Source: Paragonimus skrjabini miyazakii
Lineage: Eukaryota > Platyhelminthes > Trematoda > Plagiorchiida > Troglotrematidae
Assembly: GCA_014338405.1 (NCBI GenBank)
Contig: JTDE01002057.1
Location: 2,099-66,098 of the forward strand
Reading direction: 5' to 3'
Length of the DNA stretch: 64,000 nt
Part shown: positions 12,126-24,190 of the stretch, piece after piece
Position numbering within the stretch: the first letter of the stretch is position 1
How the letters are laid out: the number at the start of each line of letters is the position of its first letter
The notes under the pieces: model-generated
Database searches by the model: none
Seen by the model: only the letters and a program-made list of their open reading frames with translations
What the model was told of the DNA's origin: nothing
Made by a program: the position numbers and the translations under genes

Positions 12126-12870
12126 GACCAAATGATAAGTTGCATCGATTACTGAGTGAGTCGCAATGTGACTATGTATCCCGGATTTGTGTTCAGTGAT
12201 AATTCGGTCAGATGGCAGTGCGTCCCTGGTCAAACCTGGCCTCCCAAGTTGCGAATCAATTCGACCCATTCCAATGATCTGGATTAGTTGACGTTGACAC
12301 TCAAATGTCCAATTTACCTGTGTTTTCAACCGTAGCGAAGCATTCTTAATTATTCATCCAATCATCTCGCCTCCTTTCTATTACTCGTTGATCTATAACT
12401 ATCTGTTTGAAGGCGTATCTCTTATGGAAGCAACCACGACTCACCCAGCCATATCGATCGATTGATGCAATTCGGATGGTTTGGTCGTGGGTGACGGTAA
12501 GGTTCCACTCAGCCAGTCAGATTATAGTTGGGCGGTCCAACGCTTGTGTTCTATTTGGATTGTGTTTTTTTCGCGTTGTTTTCTGATAACCTCTGTAACG
12601 TGATTAGTTTCGATGCCTTGACTAACATATATGACCGTTTCATCTGATTCGTTCTGCGTCCGACTGCTATGTACAATCGTCTCATTCGACATCTTTTGCG
12701 TCTTGTCAGTCATGTATGCTAATCGTTTCGTTCTATAAATTTAGAGCCACCGTGGCCCAATTTCAACTCATTCTTCCAATAAAAAGTGTGGCTGTGTCTC
12801 TTCTCATTTCTCGGTTTTATTTCTCACAACTGAGCATGTAAACAAAGGAACGGTTCGGTACTTTCTAATC
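12126..12870 (+). mobile_element. LTR-like retrotransposon remnant
   Basis: A TATA box (TATAAAT at 12734-12740) is followed by AGAGCCACCGTGGCCCAAT. A poly(A) signal, AATAAA, then lies at 12779-12784. The same order and near-identical words recur in the LTR of the inner inverted repeat (TATAAAA, AGAGCCTCTGTGGCCTAAT, CCAATAAA at 23734-23789). This is the promoter/poly(A) core of an LTR of the same broad family. Ends and internal region are not visible, so it may be a decayed solo LTR. The left boundary is a guess. Confidence 0.5.
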
Positions 12871-14985
12871 GTCAATTTACCTTATATACGGTTACCAGTC
12901 AGTGAAGAGAATTGATCGAAAACATCATTTTTGCTGTAGCTCTGTTCTACACAGCGACTCATCCAAAAAACTACTCCAGTAAGTAGAGATGGATTATCTT
13001 TTTTGCAATAAGGCAACCGCCTTAACTAACTTCTCAATCAAAGTCAATATTTTTCCTCAGTAATGTCCAAAGGGCCGGAATCGTTCGTTTTTTAGTTATT
13101 TTCGACCAAATTTATTGGCCATGATTGTCTGCACCATTTGTAGTTTTGAGTTTGGTGGTTATCAGTAATCTAATGTTGGTTACACGAGTCCACTTCAAAA
13201 ATGCTGCTCATTTGCCCAAACACTTATAGAATGAGTATACGCGGTTTATCGTGTTGTGACAGATTCTATTTCTGTCTTTATTTCTTATTATCACATCTTT
13301 TTGATGTTTCCATGCGTAACCTTATGGCTCAATCTAGTGACTGTAATCAGACTTGAGGAAAACTCTTGTAAACGTTAGTTGTAGTTAGCCCGTTAATTGG
13401 GAGAATAACCCTACATCATGTTTTTCCATGAAAAACGGCTATGAAGGCATACCAGCCTACTTATTCCCTGGGCTGTTCAAATTTTCCCAGTCAGTTATGA
13501 CGAAAACTTCACGAAAATGAAGCTTCGAAGGCACCACTTTACAAATAATGCCTAATGTCTCCTTCCGAACTAGGACAGCCGATATGCTCATCTGAATGCG
13601 GATGTTATGATTAAGTTTGTGTAGTGTTCAATTCTGAAATAACCTAAATCCCCAAACCTTCACTAACTAGTCAAACCATGCTCATTTGTTTCAACGAAGA
13701 CAGTAACATCAACCTAACTGAGAAGTCCTGAACACGGGGTTATCGATTGGATAGAATAGAGTGATTCTGTTCATTCCTCTTTCGAAATGATCCAGCAAGC
13801 TGAACACTATTCATACATGATTTTGACTAAGCGTTTAAATTTGACCATCCGTTCATGCCTACTGTGCACAAAAATATTAAAGGCTATAATGACAATGTTT
13901 TGGCTTCATAAGTTGCTTTTACCCGTTAAGTTTGTGATGGCAGCTGTTAGACTGATTCATGTTGCCCAACTGTTTAGTTGGATAGACCGTATGGCTAGTT
14001 GACCATACTTCATTCTGTCAAGTTGAAAAATGTATAAACCACTTTTCTTGGAAAATGATTGATTATTGAACACATTCACCTGACAGGATGTATTGATTCT
14101 ATCTATCGACTAACCCAAATTGTAGTGGAAGATAATAATTCAGTAGGCGATTGTATTCTAATGTGTTACCTAGAAATTTTTCAGACATATTGCAAAGCGA
14201 CGTCCTGTATCACAAGTTGAACCTCCCGTTCTTGTAATGTATTTTTGTGCTATCTAGAAGGTGTATGATAACTAATGGAAGCGCATTTCGCCGTTGTTTT
14301 TCCAAAGTTTAAGGCTAGTCAGGTACTAGTGTTTTATAATATTCGAGTGAGAGTGAAATGCAGTGATATTATTATTCAGGTGAAGAAATATGGACTAACT
14401 TGGAGTACAATCTATAATGATTAGTGCAGATAAGATGGCCGCTGAAGAATATCAAAATCAAGTGAGCACTGTGTATCAGTAATGCTATCGTAAACGTTCA
14501 CGGTGTGCTTGATCTTCAAACCAGCCGTCGATTTTGTGATTAGCGTGAGTCAGGGGAAGAGGGTAAGACGGTTACATAAACAATGGGATCACTCAAAGAT
14601 AGCACGATTCTTCATAGCGTGATCACGGTTGTAATCACTACGGTGTTATAGTTGAAAACCTGGAGTACAATTCACGGTTCGTTGTTGGAATGGTCGACTT
14701 TCGAATGACCAGCTGCATCCCGGGACGTGGGTTTCAATATTTTCCGCTTTACACAAGTAATTCTTATGTATGTCGTCCACTTACCTTTCAAACCATAAAC
14801 CAGCGATGTGCTGAGGACGAGTGTTGACCTACATTTTTTTAAACTATATACTAAATTAATAACGACGTACTCCACTGAGCAGTGACATCCGTTTGCCCTC
14901 ATTATTAACATCAGGCTTTTAGAGACAGTGTAGAACACACAATGCTATTAGACTCAAAGAAAGGTATACATTGCGTAACAGGTTT
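12871..14985. other. No supported gene
   Basis: AT-rich sequence. The ORF at 13787-14002 starts with ATG but has no motif or supporting splice signal that I can tie to a product. Nothing else is visible. Confidence 0.45.
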
Positions 14986-15395
14986 TTATAGTCCTTTCAC
15001 CAACTGGACTTTCACTTCGTCTGAAAAGGAAAAATATCGTTAACATCATTTATTCGTCAAATACTATTTCATCATGACGTTAAGGTTCCAACTGAATAAA
15101 CAACTTACGAAAGGCAATTGTCTGATCAAATACAATGGGTATTTCTTCTATGCTTTTGAAGGTGATCAACAAAATTGTGAAATAAACATCGTGTCCTACT
15201 ATCGTCAAATGGGACAACTCACAGAATAAATGAGATTCCTATAGTTTACGATGCGGGCTGCATACTCACATGTTAATATCATCTCACATCAGTAACTGGT
15301 TCAAAGTATCCACCAAATATTTTGTATGATGTGGAATGTGTTCACATAGAAAAACGATTCGGTCATCGTCTACGATGAAGTACACAAGTTCGTTT

Positions 15396-15680
15396 CTACG
15401 AAACATCCTCGTCTATTCTTACGTGGGACCACATCATTGCATATAATTCGCGATTATATATTTCGCAGTGCGGCTCATAAAAGTTCAACATCCGGCCGTG
15501 CGAATCTGAGATCTTGTTGTAAACCCTCCTAAACGGTACGCTGGTTCGATCTCGGTAAAGTGATGCGCTCAATAAAACCGGATTCTCGTCCCGATAATAA
15601 TTCACACCAAAATCTCGGTCCCGAATAGCACAGCGACTGTCCCGTATTCGCTCCCAAGACAAGCCAAAAGACGCGTTCAA
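15396..15680 (-). other. 94-codon open frame conserved in both arms (left copy)
   Basis: Mirror of 46920-47204. The frame is open for 94 codons, begins at a TTG rather than an ATG, and has a TATA-like box (TATTTATA, 15738-15745) upstream on its strand. Against the right copy I count five amino-acid changes and four silent changes, which is close to neutral. I do not recognise the sequence (key words: RDRDFGVNYYRDENP, SHGRMLNFYEPHCEIYNREL). It could be a decayed exon of a duplicated gene. Confidence 0.25.
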
Positions 15681-17602
15681 AATAAGAAGCTTTGTTCCGC
15701 TACAGAACGGGGTGCCGCTAGGGCGACAAGTACAAGTTATTTATAGGGCACGTCATGATCACACATTCCCATCACATCAGGAGAAAGAGTTAAGATTGCA
15801 CATACGCATAGCGGTATAAAAAATCTCAACCGATTTGAACCGTTCCGCTAGTTCGGACTGAGTCGAGTGGATTTTTTCTTCTTTCTCACAACGGAGGCGT
15901 CCTGAGACGGTCATAGGATAGTCGTCCTAACAGATCTGTGTTAAGAGTTCGATTCAGAAAAGTGGGAATTTTCCAGTCCACTGCCGATTTTGCATTTGAG
16001 TAGCTTCGACGTGCTTTCTCATGTTACCGACGGCTTAAATTTCAAAATATTTGAATTGCTGAAATACTTTGTAATGTTGTGTTTGCTCCAATTTTGTCCA
16101 TTGTCATTGATCAAAACGAGCAGAGATTCGAAGGCAGATCTTACCCTATTCGTAAATCCGATAGAAAATTTGACGGTTTTATCATTTGAAACACCTGAGC
16201 TGTACGAATAAACAGATATGTTGAACGGGCTTATTCATAACAGAAATTCATACATGAAGTTCATAGACAAACCTGGACAGTATTGTATATCGGTGGCGAT
16301 TGAAATCAGATCTTCACCTGAAACAGTAGAATAAACATAACACAAAAGACGACGTGACAATGAACATCTAGATCACTGAATTAAACTCGGCGTGAATGGC
16401 AGAAACACACTCTCGCTTATTCAGAATCTACGTTGATGTCCCAGAATCGATGTAGCAAAGATTGTTACGTTTTGTGAATAGTGACTTATCAGTAGTTTTA
16501 GTTAAGCAAACATCCCATTCCCGGTGGTACTCCATGATCATCAAGATTTTGTGCGCAATTGTTGAAATACTTATTGTATCACCAACCTTATTGAGGGTCC
16601 CACCCACATTAATAGTTAAACATTTCAGCCAATTGGTAACAGCTGCATTTGATAGACATTTGAATGAAGTAGGTAAAACTATGTTACACCTATCTTGAAA
16701 ATCATATCCCAGGTGTATATATTTCAAAGATAATGAATGTATTGTTATTCGCATGGAGAAAATGCACTGTATTTTACGAGGCGTACCACATAACATAACA
16801 TAACATAACTAGTTTTCCGAACCTAAATGTTAACACAGAACAAGATGCTACGGTCTCCAAAGCTGAACATGTTTAAATTAAAGCATTTTGAAACCATTTC
16901 GTTAAATAAGTTAAACTTCGTGTGTTTCATTGATACTCATTGTTTTTCTGAAAATTCATCTAACATTCACGTTTATGCTCGTCGAAATCACATAGTCGAA
17001 CGAAATCCTCCATAAGTTCTAAATCTTGTTGTCAAAGAATAATCAGTACAATGACCGAGACTGCTTCAGATACCTCTTTGTTAGTCAGTTGCTTATGAGC
17101 TGGCTAAAACTCCTGAAAAGTTCGAAGTGGGTGAATTGCATACACACCTCCTCTAATTGAAACAACTTGGTTCGTTTGCGAATAAACTATCAAACTTTGC
17201 ATTTACACGGCTAACATTTAGTCGACTGCACGTGCGCATATCAACAAACAACTCGAAACATTCCAACCATGGTTAACTCACTTGCAACATGTTTTCCTAG
17301 AAGCTTTTCTAGCTTAGTCTTCATGTCTGGAAGAGAGAAATTGAATCAATGTCATTTCAGTCAACTAATCTTCCCATGAGATCATAGGCCTCAGTGCACC
17401 TCACTAACCCCTGATGACAGTGAACACCGAGTGATCTTGATATTCCCTAATAAACTGGGTGACTGAACAGTGTCAATCAACTAGGTGACTGTTTCGTTAT
17501 AACCGTATTTGAAATGCGAGCAGAATGAAGACAAAAGTTAATCACACTTGCCTTTTATAAATGATTCTTCCCCGTCTAAAACATATATAGACAAAGCAAA
17601 CG

Positions 17603-17702
17603 NNNNNNNNNNNNNNNNNNNNNNNNNNNNNNNNNNNNNNNNNNNNNNNNNNNNNNNNNNNNNNNNNNNNNNNNNNNNNNNNNNNNNNNNNNNNNNNNNN
17701 NN
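17603..17702. other. Assembly gap (100 N)
   Basis: Exactly 100 N. The 1797 bases before it (15806-17602) are repeated after it as 17703-19499 at a constant offset of 1897. This is the pattern of two contig ends that overlap but were not merged, so the gap has negative true size. Confidence 0.98.
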
Positions 17703-20470
17703 GCATAGCGGTATAAAAAATCTCAACCGATTTGAACCGTTCCGCTAGTTCGGACTGAGTCGAGTGGATTTTTTCTTCTTTCTCACAACGGAGGCGTCCT
17801 GAGACGGTCATAGGATAGTCGTCCTAACAGATCTGTGTTAAGAGTTCGATTCAGAAAAGTGGGAATTTTCCAGTCCACTGCCGATTTTGCATTTGAGTAG
17901 CTTCGACGTGCTTTCTCATGTTACCGACGGCTTAAATTTCAAAATATTTGAATTGCTGAAATACTTTGTAATGTTGTGTTTGCTCCAATTTTGTCCATTG
18001 TCATTGATCAAAACGAGCAGAGATTCGAAGGCAGATCTTACCCTATTCGTAAATCCGATAGAAAATTTGACGGTTTTATCATTTGAAACACCTGAGCTGT
18101 ACGAATAAACAGATATGTTGAACGGGCTTATTCATAACAGAAATTCATACATGAAGTTCATAGACAAACCTGGACAGTATTGTATATCGGTGGCGATTGA
18201 AATCAGATCTTCACCTGAAACAGTAGAATAAACATAACACAAAAGACGACGTGACAATGAACATCTAGATCACTGAATTAAACTCGGCGTGAATGGCAGA
18301 AACACACTCTCGCTTATTCAGAATCTACGTTGATGTCCCAGAATCGATGTAGCAAAGATTGTTACGTTTTGTGAATAGTGACTTATCAGTAGTTTTAGTT
18401 AAGCAAACATCCCATTCCCGGTGGTACTCCATGATCATCAAGATTTTGTGCGCAATTGTTGAAATACTTATTGTATCACCAACCTTATTGAGGGTCCCAC
18501 CCACATTAATAGTTAAACATTTCAGCCAATTGGTAACAGCTGCATTTGATAGACATTTGAATGAAGTAGGTAAAACTATGTTACACCTATCTTGAAAATC
18601 ATATCCCAGGTGTATATATTTCAAAGATAATGAATGTATTGTTATTCGCATGGAGAAAATGCACTGTATTTTACGAGGCGTACCACATAACATAACATAA
18701 CATAACTAGTTTTCCGAACCTAAATGTTAACACAGAACAAGATGCTACGGTCTCCAAAGCTGAACATGTTTAAATTAAAGCATTTTGAAACCATTTCGTT
18801 AAATAAGTTAAACTTCGTGTGTTTCATTGATACTCATTGTTTTTCTGAAAATTCATCTAACATTCACGTTTATGCTCGTCGAAATCACATAGTCGAACGA
18901 AATCCTCCATAAGTTCTAAATCTTGTTGTCAAAGAATAATCAGTACAATGACCGAGACTGCTTCAGATACCTCTTTGTTAGTCAGTTGCTTATGAGCTGG
19001 CTAAAACTCCTGAAAAGTTCGAAGTGGGTGAATTGCATACACACCTCCTCTAATTGAAACAACTTGGTTCGTTTGCGAATAAACTATCAAACTTTGCATT
19101 TACACGGCTAACATTTAGTCGACTGCACGTGCGCATATCAACAAACAACTCGAAACATTCCAACCATGGTTAACTCACTTGCAACATGTTTTCCTAGAAG
19201 CTTTTCTAGCTTAGTCTTCATGTCTGGAAGAGAGAAATTGAATCAATGTCATTTCAGTCAACTAATCTTCCCATGAGATCATAGGCCTCAGTGCACCTCA
19301 CTAACCCCTGATGACAGTGAACACCGAGTGATCTTGATATTCCCTAATAAACTGGGTGACTGAACAGTGTCAATCAACTAGGTGACTGTTTCGTTATAAC
19401 CGTATTTGAAATGCGAGCAGAATGAAGACAAAAGTTAATCACACTTGCCTTTTATAAATGATTCTTCCCCGTCTAAAACATATATAGACAAAGCAAACGC
19501 AGTTTTAATAGGCAGTTTTCTCATTTATAATACCACAAAGACAACGAAATGCTCACATATAACTGTGTCGAGAAAAAATGACAAGATATGCCACTATTAT
19601 CACGCTTCTTGACCCTTAAACAAAACAGGTTAAACGAAGCTAAATGCACTATAATCATCCGATTACATTTCTGTTCAATTTATCAGTTACCTATATTTCA
19701 GGATTAAACGTGAATTTGAACCAGTTTCTGAAGAGAAGCGAGATCAGTGGTTTTATTGCGTAAAACATTCACTGTGCGTATACTGACATTAACGAGCAAT
19801 AGTTAGATAAATGTTTTCAGAATGTATTATGAATGATTCTGAAGTAAATTACCAATAAAAATATCCTTTCTTGACTGTTGGAGCAGCCACACTGATGGAT
19901 TTTTCCACGACGTATTTAAATAGTCAACTATTTACATAATGTTATCTATCATAAATCATTGATGGACATCATTGTCCAAGAGAATTACTCCACGTTGGCG
20001 TTATCAAAGTGTTGCTATCGTTCATGTTCACATTAAAAGTTGTTCAAAATTGTGACGTTTTTTAATCCCGGTTACAATCAGGGCGGTTGGCTTTCCTTCA
20101 CAAACGAAAACGAATTAATTTGAATGAAGCTCGGTCAAGTTGAGTTGCTTCCATCGTCAAACAAATGTTTCTCCCCCTAATTCACAAAATCTTTGAGGAA
20201 TGATTAAAATTTCAACTACCTGGATATTCATGCTTGATGTGTTCTTTCCCAGGCTGACTTCAACAAGTGACCACCAAATCGAATAAATTCGGGCCAGATT
20301 CCTCCAACAAAAACATTGCTTCTACAAATACTTTTGTAACCATTCACTGCGACAGCCAGCAAATCATTTCGTCATACAGGAATTATACTGTTGTTACGTT
20401 CAGTACAAAATTAACAATATTCATCATTAGCAAGGTTTGTAAGTACTATCCCCTTCAACTGACATGAATC

Positions 20471-20860
20471 ACTATGACGTTGTCATTATAGTAGTTGTGA
20501 ATGAGTGGTTATGAAGTGTCAGACAAATGAAAAATATCATAACAAAATTAACAATTAACAATTTCACCCCATATGTTTCCTCTCCAGTCGGGCTCAACCT
20601 TTCAGCAGTTCATTTTCACTACAACTTTCAAAAATCATGGATGTTTACTATCGGCGGTATATTTTGTGGATCATCAAGCTAGCGTTAATGGTTCAAATCA
20701 TCAAATTATTATATGTCCTCACGTCCTGGACGAAATGTCTGCTTTGATAGTATAACTCATTCGCCTAGATTTTACTAGCTTACACGGATGGCTTTGAAAT
20801 AATCCCCAATAGGGCCGCGCTGGAAATCTGTCTTAGAAGAGTCCCAGTTGTGAAAGATCA
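20471..20860. other. No supported gene
   Basis: AT-rich sequence between the end of the outer repeat arm and a SINE-like repeat. The ORF at 20573-20755 has no support. Confidence 0.4.
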
Positions 20861-21160
20861 GGGCTTCGCCTGGATTGGAATCACTGACAAAGATAGCATC
20901 CACGGACGCGGCAAGTGTTCAGCCAGCTGAGCTAAGAAACCATGCCAGAAGACAAGAACTTTCCTATTTAGACTCCTTTACTTCCCCAACACACTGTCTC
21001 ATGTGCAATGCAACAAATGATTCAGCAGACTGACTGTTCAAACAGGATTCCACAATGGGTTTACGCTAAAGACCACCAACGCCACTGAGGACCATTCAAA
21101 ATTGTGTTACTTGTGAGTAGTGTGACAGATTTCGTAATTTAGATGCGATCAGTTGCAGTC
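20861..21160 (-). repeat. Decayed tRNA-derived SINE-like repeat
   Basis: The minus strand at 20941-20861 matches the tRNA-like part of the repeats at 40 kb (TTAGCTCAGCTGG...CACTTGCCGCGT...). It has more changes, and the B box is damaged (GATTCCAATCC). The adjoining 20942-21160 resembles 40145-40320 in patches (GACTGACTGTTCAAACAGGA, CCAACGCCACTGAGGA). This is an older copy of the same composite repeat. Confidence 0.7.
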
Positions 21161-21584
21161 ATTTACAGTTGATAGTAGAAAGGGAAATCACTCGCGTCGT
21201 GAAGCACACAAACAAACTTTAAGCAACTTAAACTTGTGACATTGTGCCCCACCTCATAATGATCGAAATTATCGGCAGTATTCCTACTGTTATAAGGGTG
21301 TTTCACATGATCCTCGTTCAGTAGTCTGCAATGTATGTAAGCATAGAAAAAACTATTCTGGTTAAATTGGTAGTGGGATATATAAATCCCGTAAGCTAAC
21401 AATGTATACGCCTTGCTTTAATCCACCCCTGTTTGCAGTAAGTCGTGTGATTGATCCCGATTGGACAATCGCACCTCCACATGTTCGTGCTTATGTTTAT
21501 ATGTACTTATCGTTCAACAGTTCAAAGTTTAACCGTGCCGTTCCACATCACTGCTACACAATTGAGTTGCCGCAATTTTACTTA
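21161..21584. other. No supported gene
   Basis: Both strands have open frames of about 75 codons (21163-21402 minus, 21402-21629 plus). The plus frame has an ATG and a perfect donor (GCA|GTAAGT at 21438), but the only TATA-like box lies 24 bases before the ATG, too close. Not called. Confidence 0.35.
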
Positions 21585-22044
21585 CTTTATGCTCATTTAA
21601 CACAATTATATTGTTTCATCGCATCCTAGATTCATTCTACGCTCAACACTGTCAACGATTGTTAGAGGGTGCACAGTGCATCAGTTGGTAGTTGATGGAA
21701 TAACGAAACATGGACGATTATACACCGTATCTCATGAGATCGAATGAACGGAAGGCTCACAATCTCGATCTAGACAGTAAAATGAGTACGCTGTTTACCA
21801 TCCTGCTCAACAGCTAGCATCAGGTAGTTATGTTCGGTAACTCAGGCGCATTGTAAAACAAACCAGCATGCACTTACCAGAGAATTATTAAAATAGTTTA
21901 TCACAGTGACAAAATGAGAATTAATCTCTCACGATTATATTTTATGAACAAAATTGAACCGATCAAACTCTTCCATAAATGACAGCAGCACAGTTCGGCA
22001 TAAAAGAGGAACACAAATATTGGTTGAAAGATTGGATAACCCCA

Positions 22045-22266
22045 TCACAATCCCTTCGGGTTGTAATCTGTTGCAGTGCTTTGGTACAAAATATGATGTA
22101 AATCGCCTTTAACAAACACCTTAAATAAAATTTCACACAGTTCTCGTTTTCTCGCATGAAACTCGTCACGTTGTTTTGGAGATTTTGAATCTAATTCGTC
22201 TAAACATTGAGTAAATGAGCATAGTTCCTTCAGTGTATGAAAAACGACCAAACCAGTTACAACCAA
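22045..22266 (-). other. Conserved 73-codon frame in inner arm (left copy)
   Basis: The minus frame includes HTLKELCSFTQCLDELD and ends DYNPKGL then stop. It is the same in both arms (29184-29405 plus). It is not ATG-led, and the only preceding AG (AAAAACAG) lacks a pyrimidine tract. Composition looks protein-like but identity between recent duplicates is not evidence of selection. Unknown. Confidence 0.25.
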
Positions 22267-23550
22267 ATTCTGTTTTTATTTGCTTTATCAGGACTCTCTA
22301 CGAGTTATGAATGCTTACAATTTCATTTCATCAACACGGGAACAATTATCGATTTGTCAAATATTACGAATTTACAGGTGGAACGTAAAATCAAAAACCC
22401 CCACTATTACTCACGTATGACGGTTTAACCAATAACATAGCATCTCATAAAGCATCTTAGGATTGATAGATATTATTCACGCAGTAATCATTGAAACTCA
22501 ACGTCAACCCATTGTTTGACCCGTCGGTTCTCTAAACGTTGGTTTACCCATGATATAACGGAAATTCAGTTACGATAGTGTATTGAACAGTAGACATCCA
22601 AGGAGACGGAAATCAATAGCTACATCCTACACCAACTGGAAATCATTGATTTGTTGATTTGCTAATCTGAGCCGGTTAGATGGATAAGTATATACCATTT
22701 AGACTGGATAAAACACATACAGAGAACTGTCGTTGAACGACGCTACCACCTTGAAGCGTTCAGTGGCACATATCTTAAAACGCTCAAATTAACGTGTAAT
22801 GTCACGAAAAATATACTGAAAAACATGCTGAGCTAAATAAAACATTTTCTCAACACGACGCAAAACAGCTTATTGGAGAGCAACAAAACAGTCTGAAAAT
22901 TCTCAATGGTTAGTGTTCTATGTTTCACATCGATTCAGCATTCCCAGTTGTTGAGAAAACTATCACCAATACTCATTTCAGTCTAATCACAGGGGTATGC
23001 ATTGTGCCATGATGATAGCTTACCCCTGGCAAAACTGAATGGATTGACTGCTTGAAGCACTAATAATTGCTAGGTTTCGGTAAATACCCCCTTCAGTAAT
23101 TAATGGTTTGTAAGTGATTATCCAATTTAAATATAAAAACGATGATTTCAAGCTACGAATCATATGAAATAGATGCATTTCAATATTGTTACATGATACA
23201 TGCATGCCATTATGGAGGTTTTCCGTCATGCGCTCATTCGCATTTATTCAATTTACAAGCAACTCAGTATCGAAAACACAATTAGCCAAACACACAAGAT
23301 ACCCGTTTGCATTATACTAACCACTCAATAGAGATAACAATAGGGAATGCGTTCATCGCGAATATACAAAGATGAAGAGAGTGTTATCAGAACAAAGTAG
23401 TGAGAAACGAACTGGCCATTCTGGCAGTTGCTAAGTTTACGCTTTCCGTGTTTACGTATACATCACCAGTTAGTCTCACACACCAACTACATATGAGGAA
23501 GTGTAAAATCTACGAGTTAGCATTGAATACTTTCATTCCGACTGAGTCAG

Positions 23551-23990
23551 TGTTAGGAGATGCATCTCCTAACAAAGCAGCATAGGTGATCGATCCGGCT
23601 TCGAGTTAAGTGATATGTTTTAACTCACTCAGTCCATTAAGCTTGATTAGATTGCAGCTGCACGATCGAACGCCTGTACATTATGTGAACTGTTCTCACG
23701 AGTACACTTTTGAATGTCCCCCTCTGTTAAACTTATAAAAGTAGAGCCTCTGTGGCCTAATGGACTCGGCTCGTTTTTTTTCCAATAAACGCTGTTGCCG
23801 CACCCATTCTTCTTCTCGGTTCTGGGGGCAAACGATTGAGCTCGTATTAAGGGACGATCCAATAGTCAGTCACAAACCTGAAATGTGGCACCAGTTAGTA
23901 TCCACTTCACGGGTCGTTTCTTATTCCAGTCTGAATGCTGTGAGCACATTCCGTCTCAGATTTTGGTGCGTATAATGTTTCCGCGGAAAG
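23551..23990 (+). mobile_element. LTR retrotransposon 5' end (left copy)
   Basis: Starts with TGTTAGGAGATG, the first half of a perfect 24-base palindrome (23551-23574). TATA box TATAAAA is at 23734-23740, AGAGCCTCTGTGGCCTAAT follows, and the poly(A) signal AATAAA is at 23784-23789. Past the LTR, TGGCACCAGTTAG near 23886 could be the primer-binding site, since LTR-element sites begin with TGG. The 3' edge of the LTR is not certain. The element is cut off shortly after the start of its first ORF. Confidence 0.6.
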
Positions 23991-24100
23991 GGTTCGTCTA
24001 ATCCATCAACGTACACTTCTCGACGTTGATGGTGTTTGGTGTAATTCGGCGGGAACAAAGCACCACTAGTGGATTTTAAACGTTATCGTGTGTTACTCAA

Positions 24101-24190
24101 ATGGCGCTCGGTTCTGCTGATAGTTTTGGTTTTATTCAACAGTTTTGTATAATTGTGAACGTAGGATATAAATATTTGTGCACGGATTAA
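24101..24190 (+). pseudogene. Start of gag-like ORF (left copy)
   Basis: ATG at 24101 begins MALGSADSFGFIQQFC and stops after 30 codons. The mirrored copy begins MALGSADSFDFIEESC. Homology covers the first 16 codons and then ends in both, which marks the inner edge of the duplication. Position after LTR and leader suggests the start of the element's gag; this is inferred from position only. Confidence 0.45.

Larger units (their letters stand above)
14986..19838 (-). pseudogene. Truncated minus-strand copy of the micro-exon gene
   Basis: The minus strand repeats the micro-exons of the plus-strand gene in the other arm, with matching splice sites. They are a 45-base exon at 19838-19794, 54 bases at 19359-19306 (=17462-17409), 45 bases at 19223-19179 (=17326-17282) and 45 bases at 18214-18170 (=16317-16273), then the start of the DELKNQL-type exon at 15020. 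That last exon loses homology after CAGTTGGTG and reads DEVKVQLVKGL then a stop at 14986. The two C-terminal exons with the membrane-anchor signal are missing. I found no signal-peptide exon upstream, because the arm ends at 20470. It is probably a partial copy, though alternative flanking exons cannot be excluded. The doubled exon coordinates come from the assembly gap. Confidence 0.5.
14997..20470 (-). repeat. Outer inverted repeat, left arm
   Basis: This arm is the reverse complement of 42080-47602. After removing the gap-flanking duplication its real length is about 3.6 kb. Outside the core the arms differ by roughly 4-5 percent (for example 20040-20180 and 15396-15680). Inside the core (15806-17602) I saw no difference. 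Homology stops at about 14997, inside the exon that begins at 15020, and at about 20470. An (ATAAC)n run lies at 16787-16808 and is mirrored at 43843-43865. Confidence 0.95.
21585..24148 (+). repeat. Inner inverted repeat, left arm (carries an LTR)
   Basis: Reverse complement of 27302-29865; the arms have exactly the same length (2564 bases) without net indels. Most of the arm is about 99 percent identical, and four translated frames of 61-73 codons are the same in both copies. About 22490-22790 differs by roughly 8 percent. The arm holds an LTR (from 23551), a leader and the first codons of a gag-like ORF. The other 2 kb is of unknown origin. Confidence 0.95.

Noticed and set aside
21402..21437. 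ATG exon with perfect donor behind a TATA-like box.
   Set aside because: The TATA-like box is only about 24 bases before the ATG, so transcription would start at or after the ATG.
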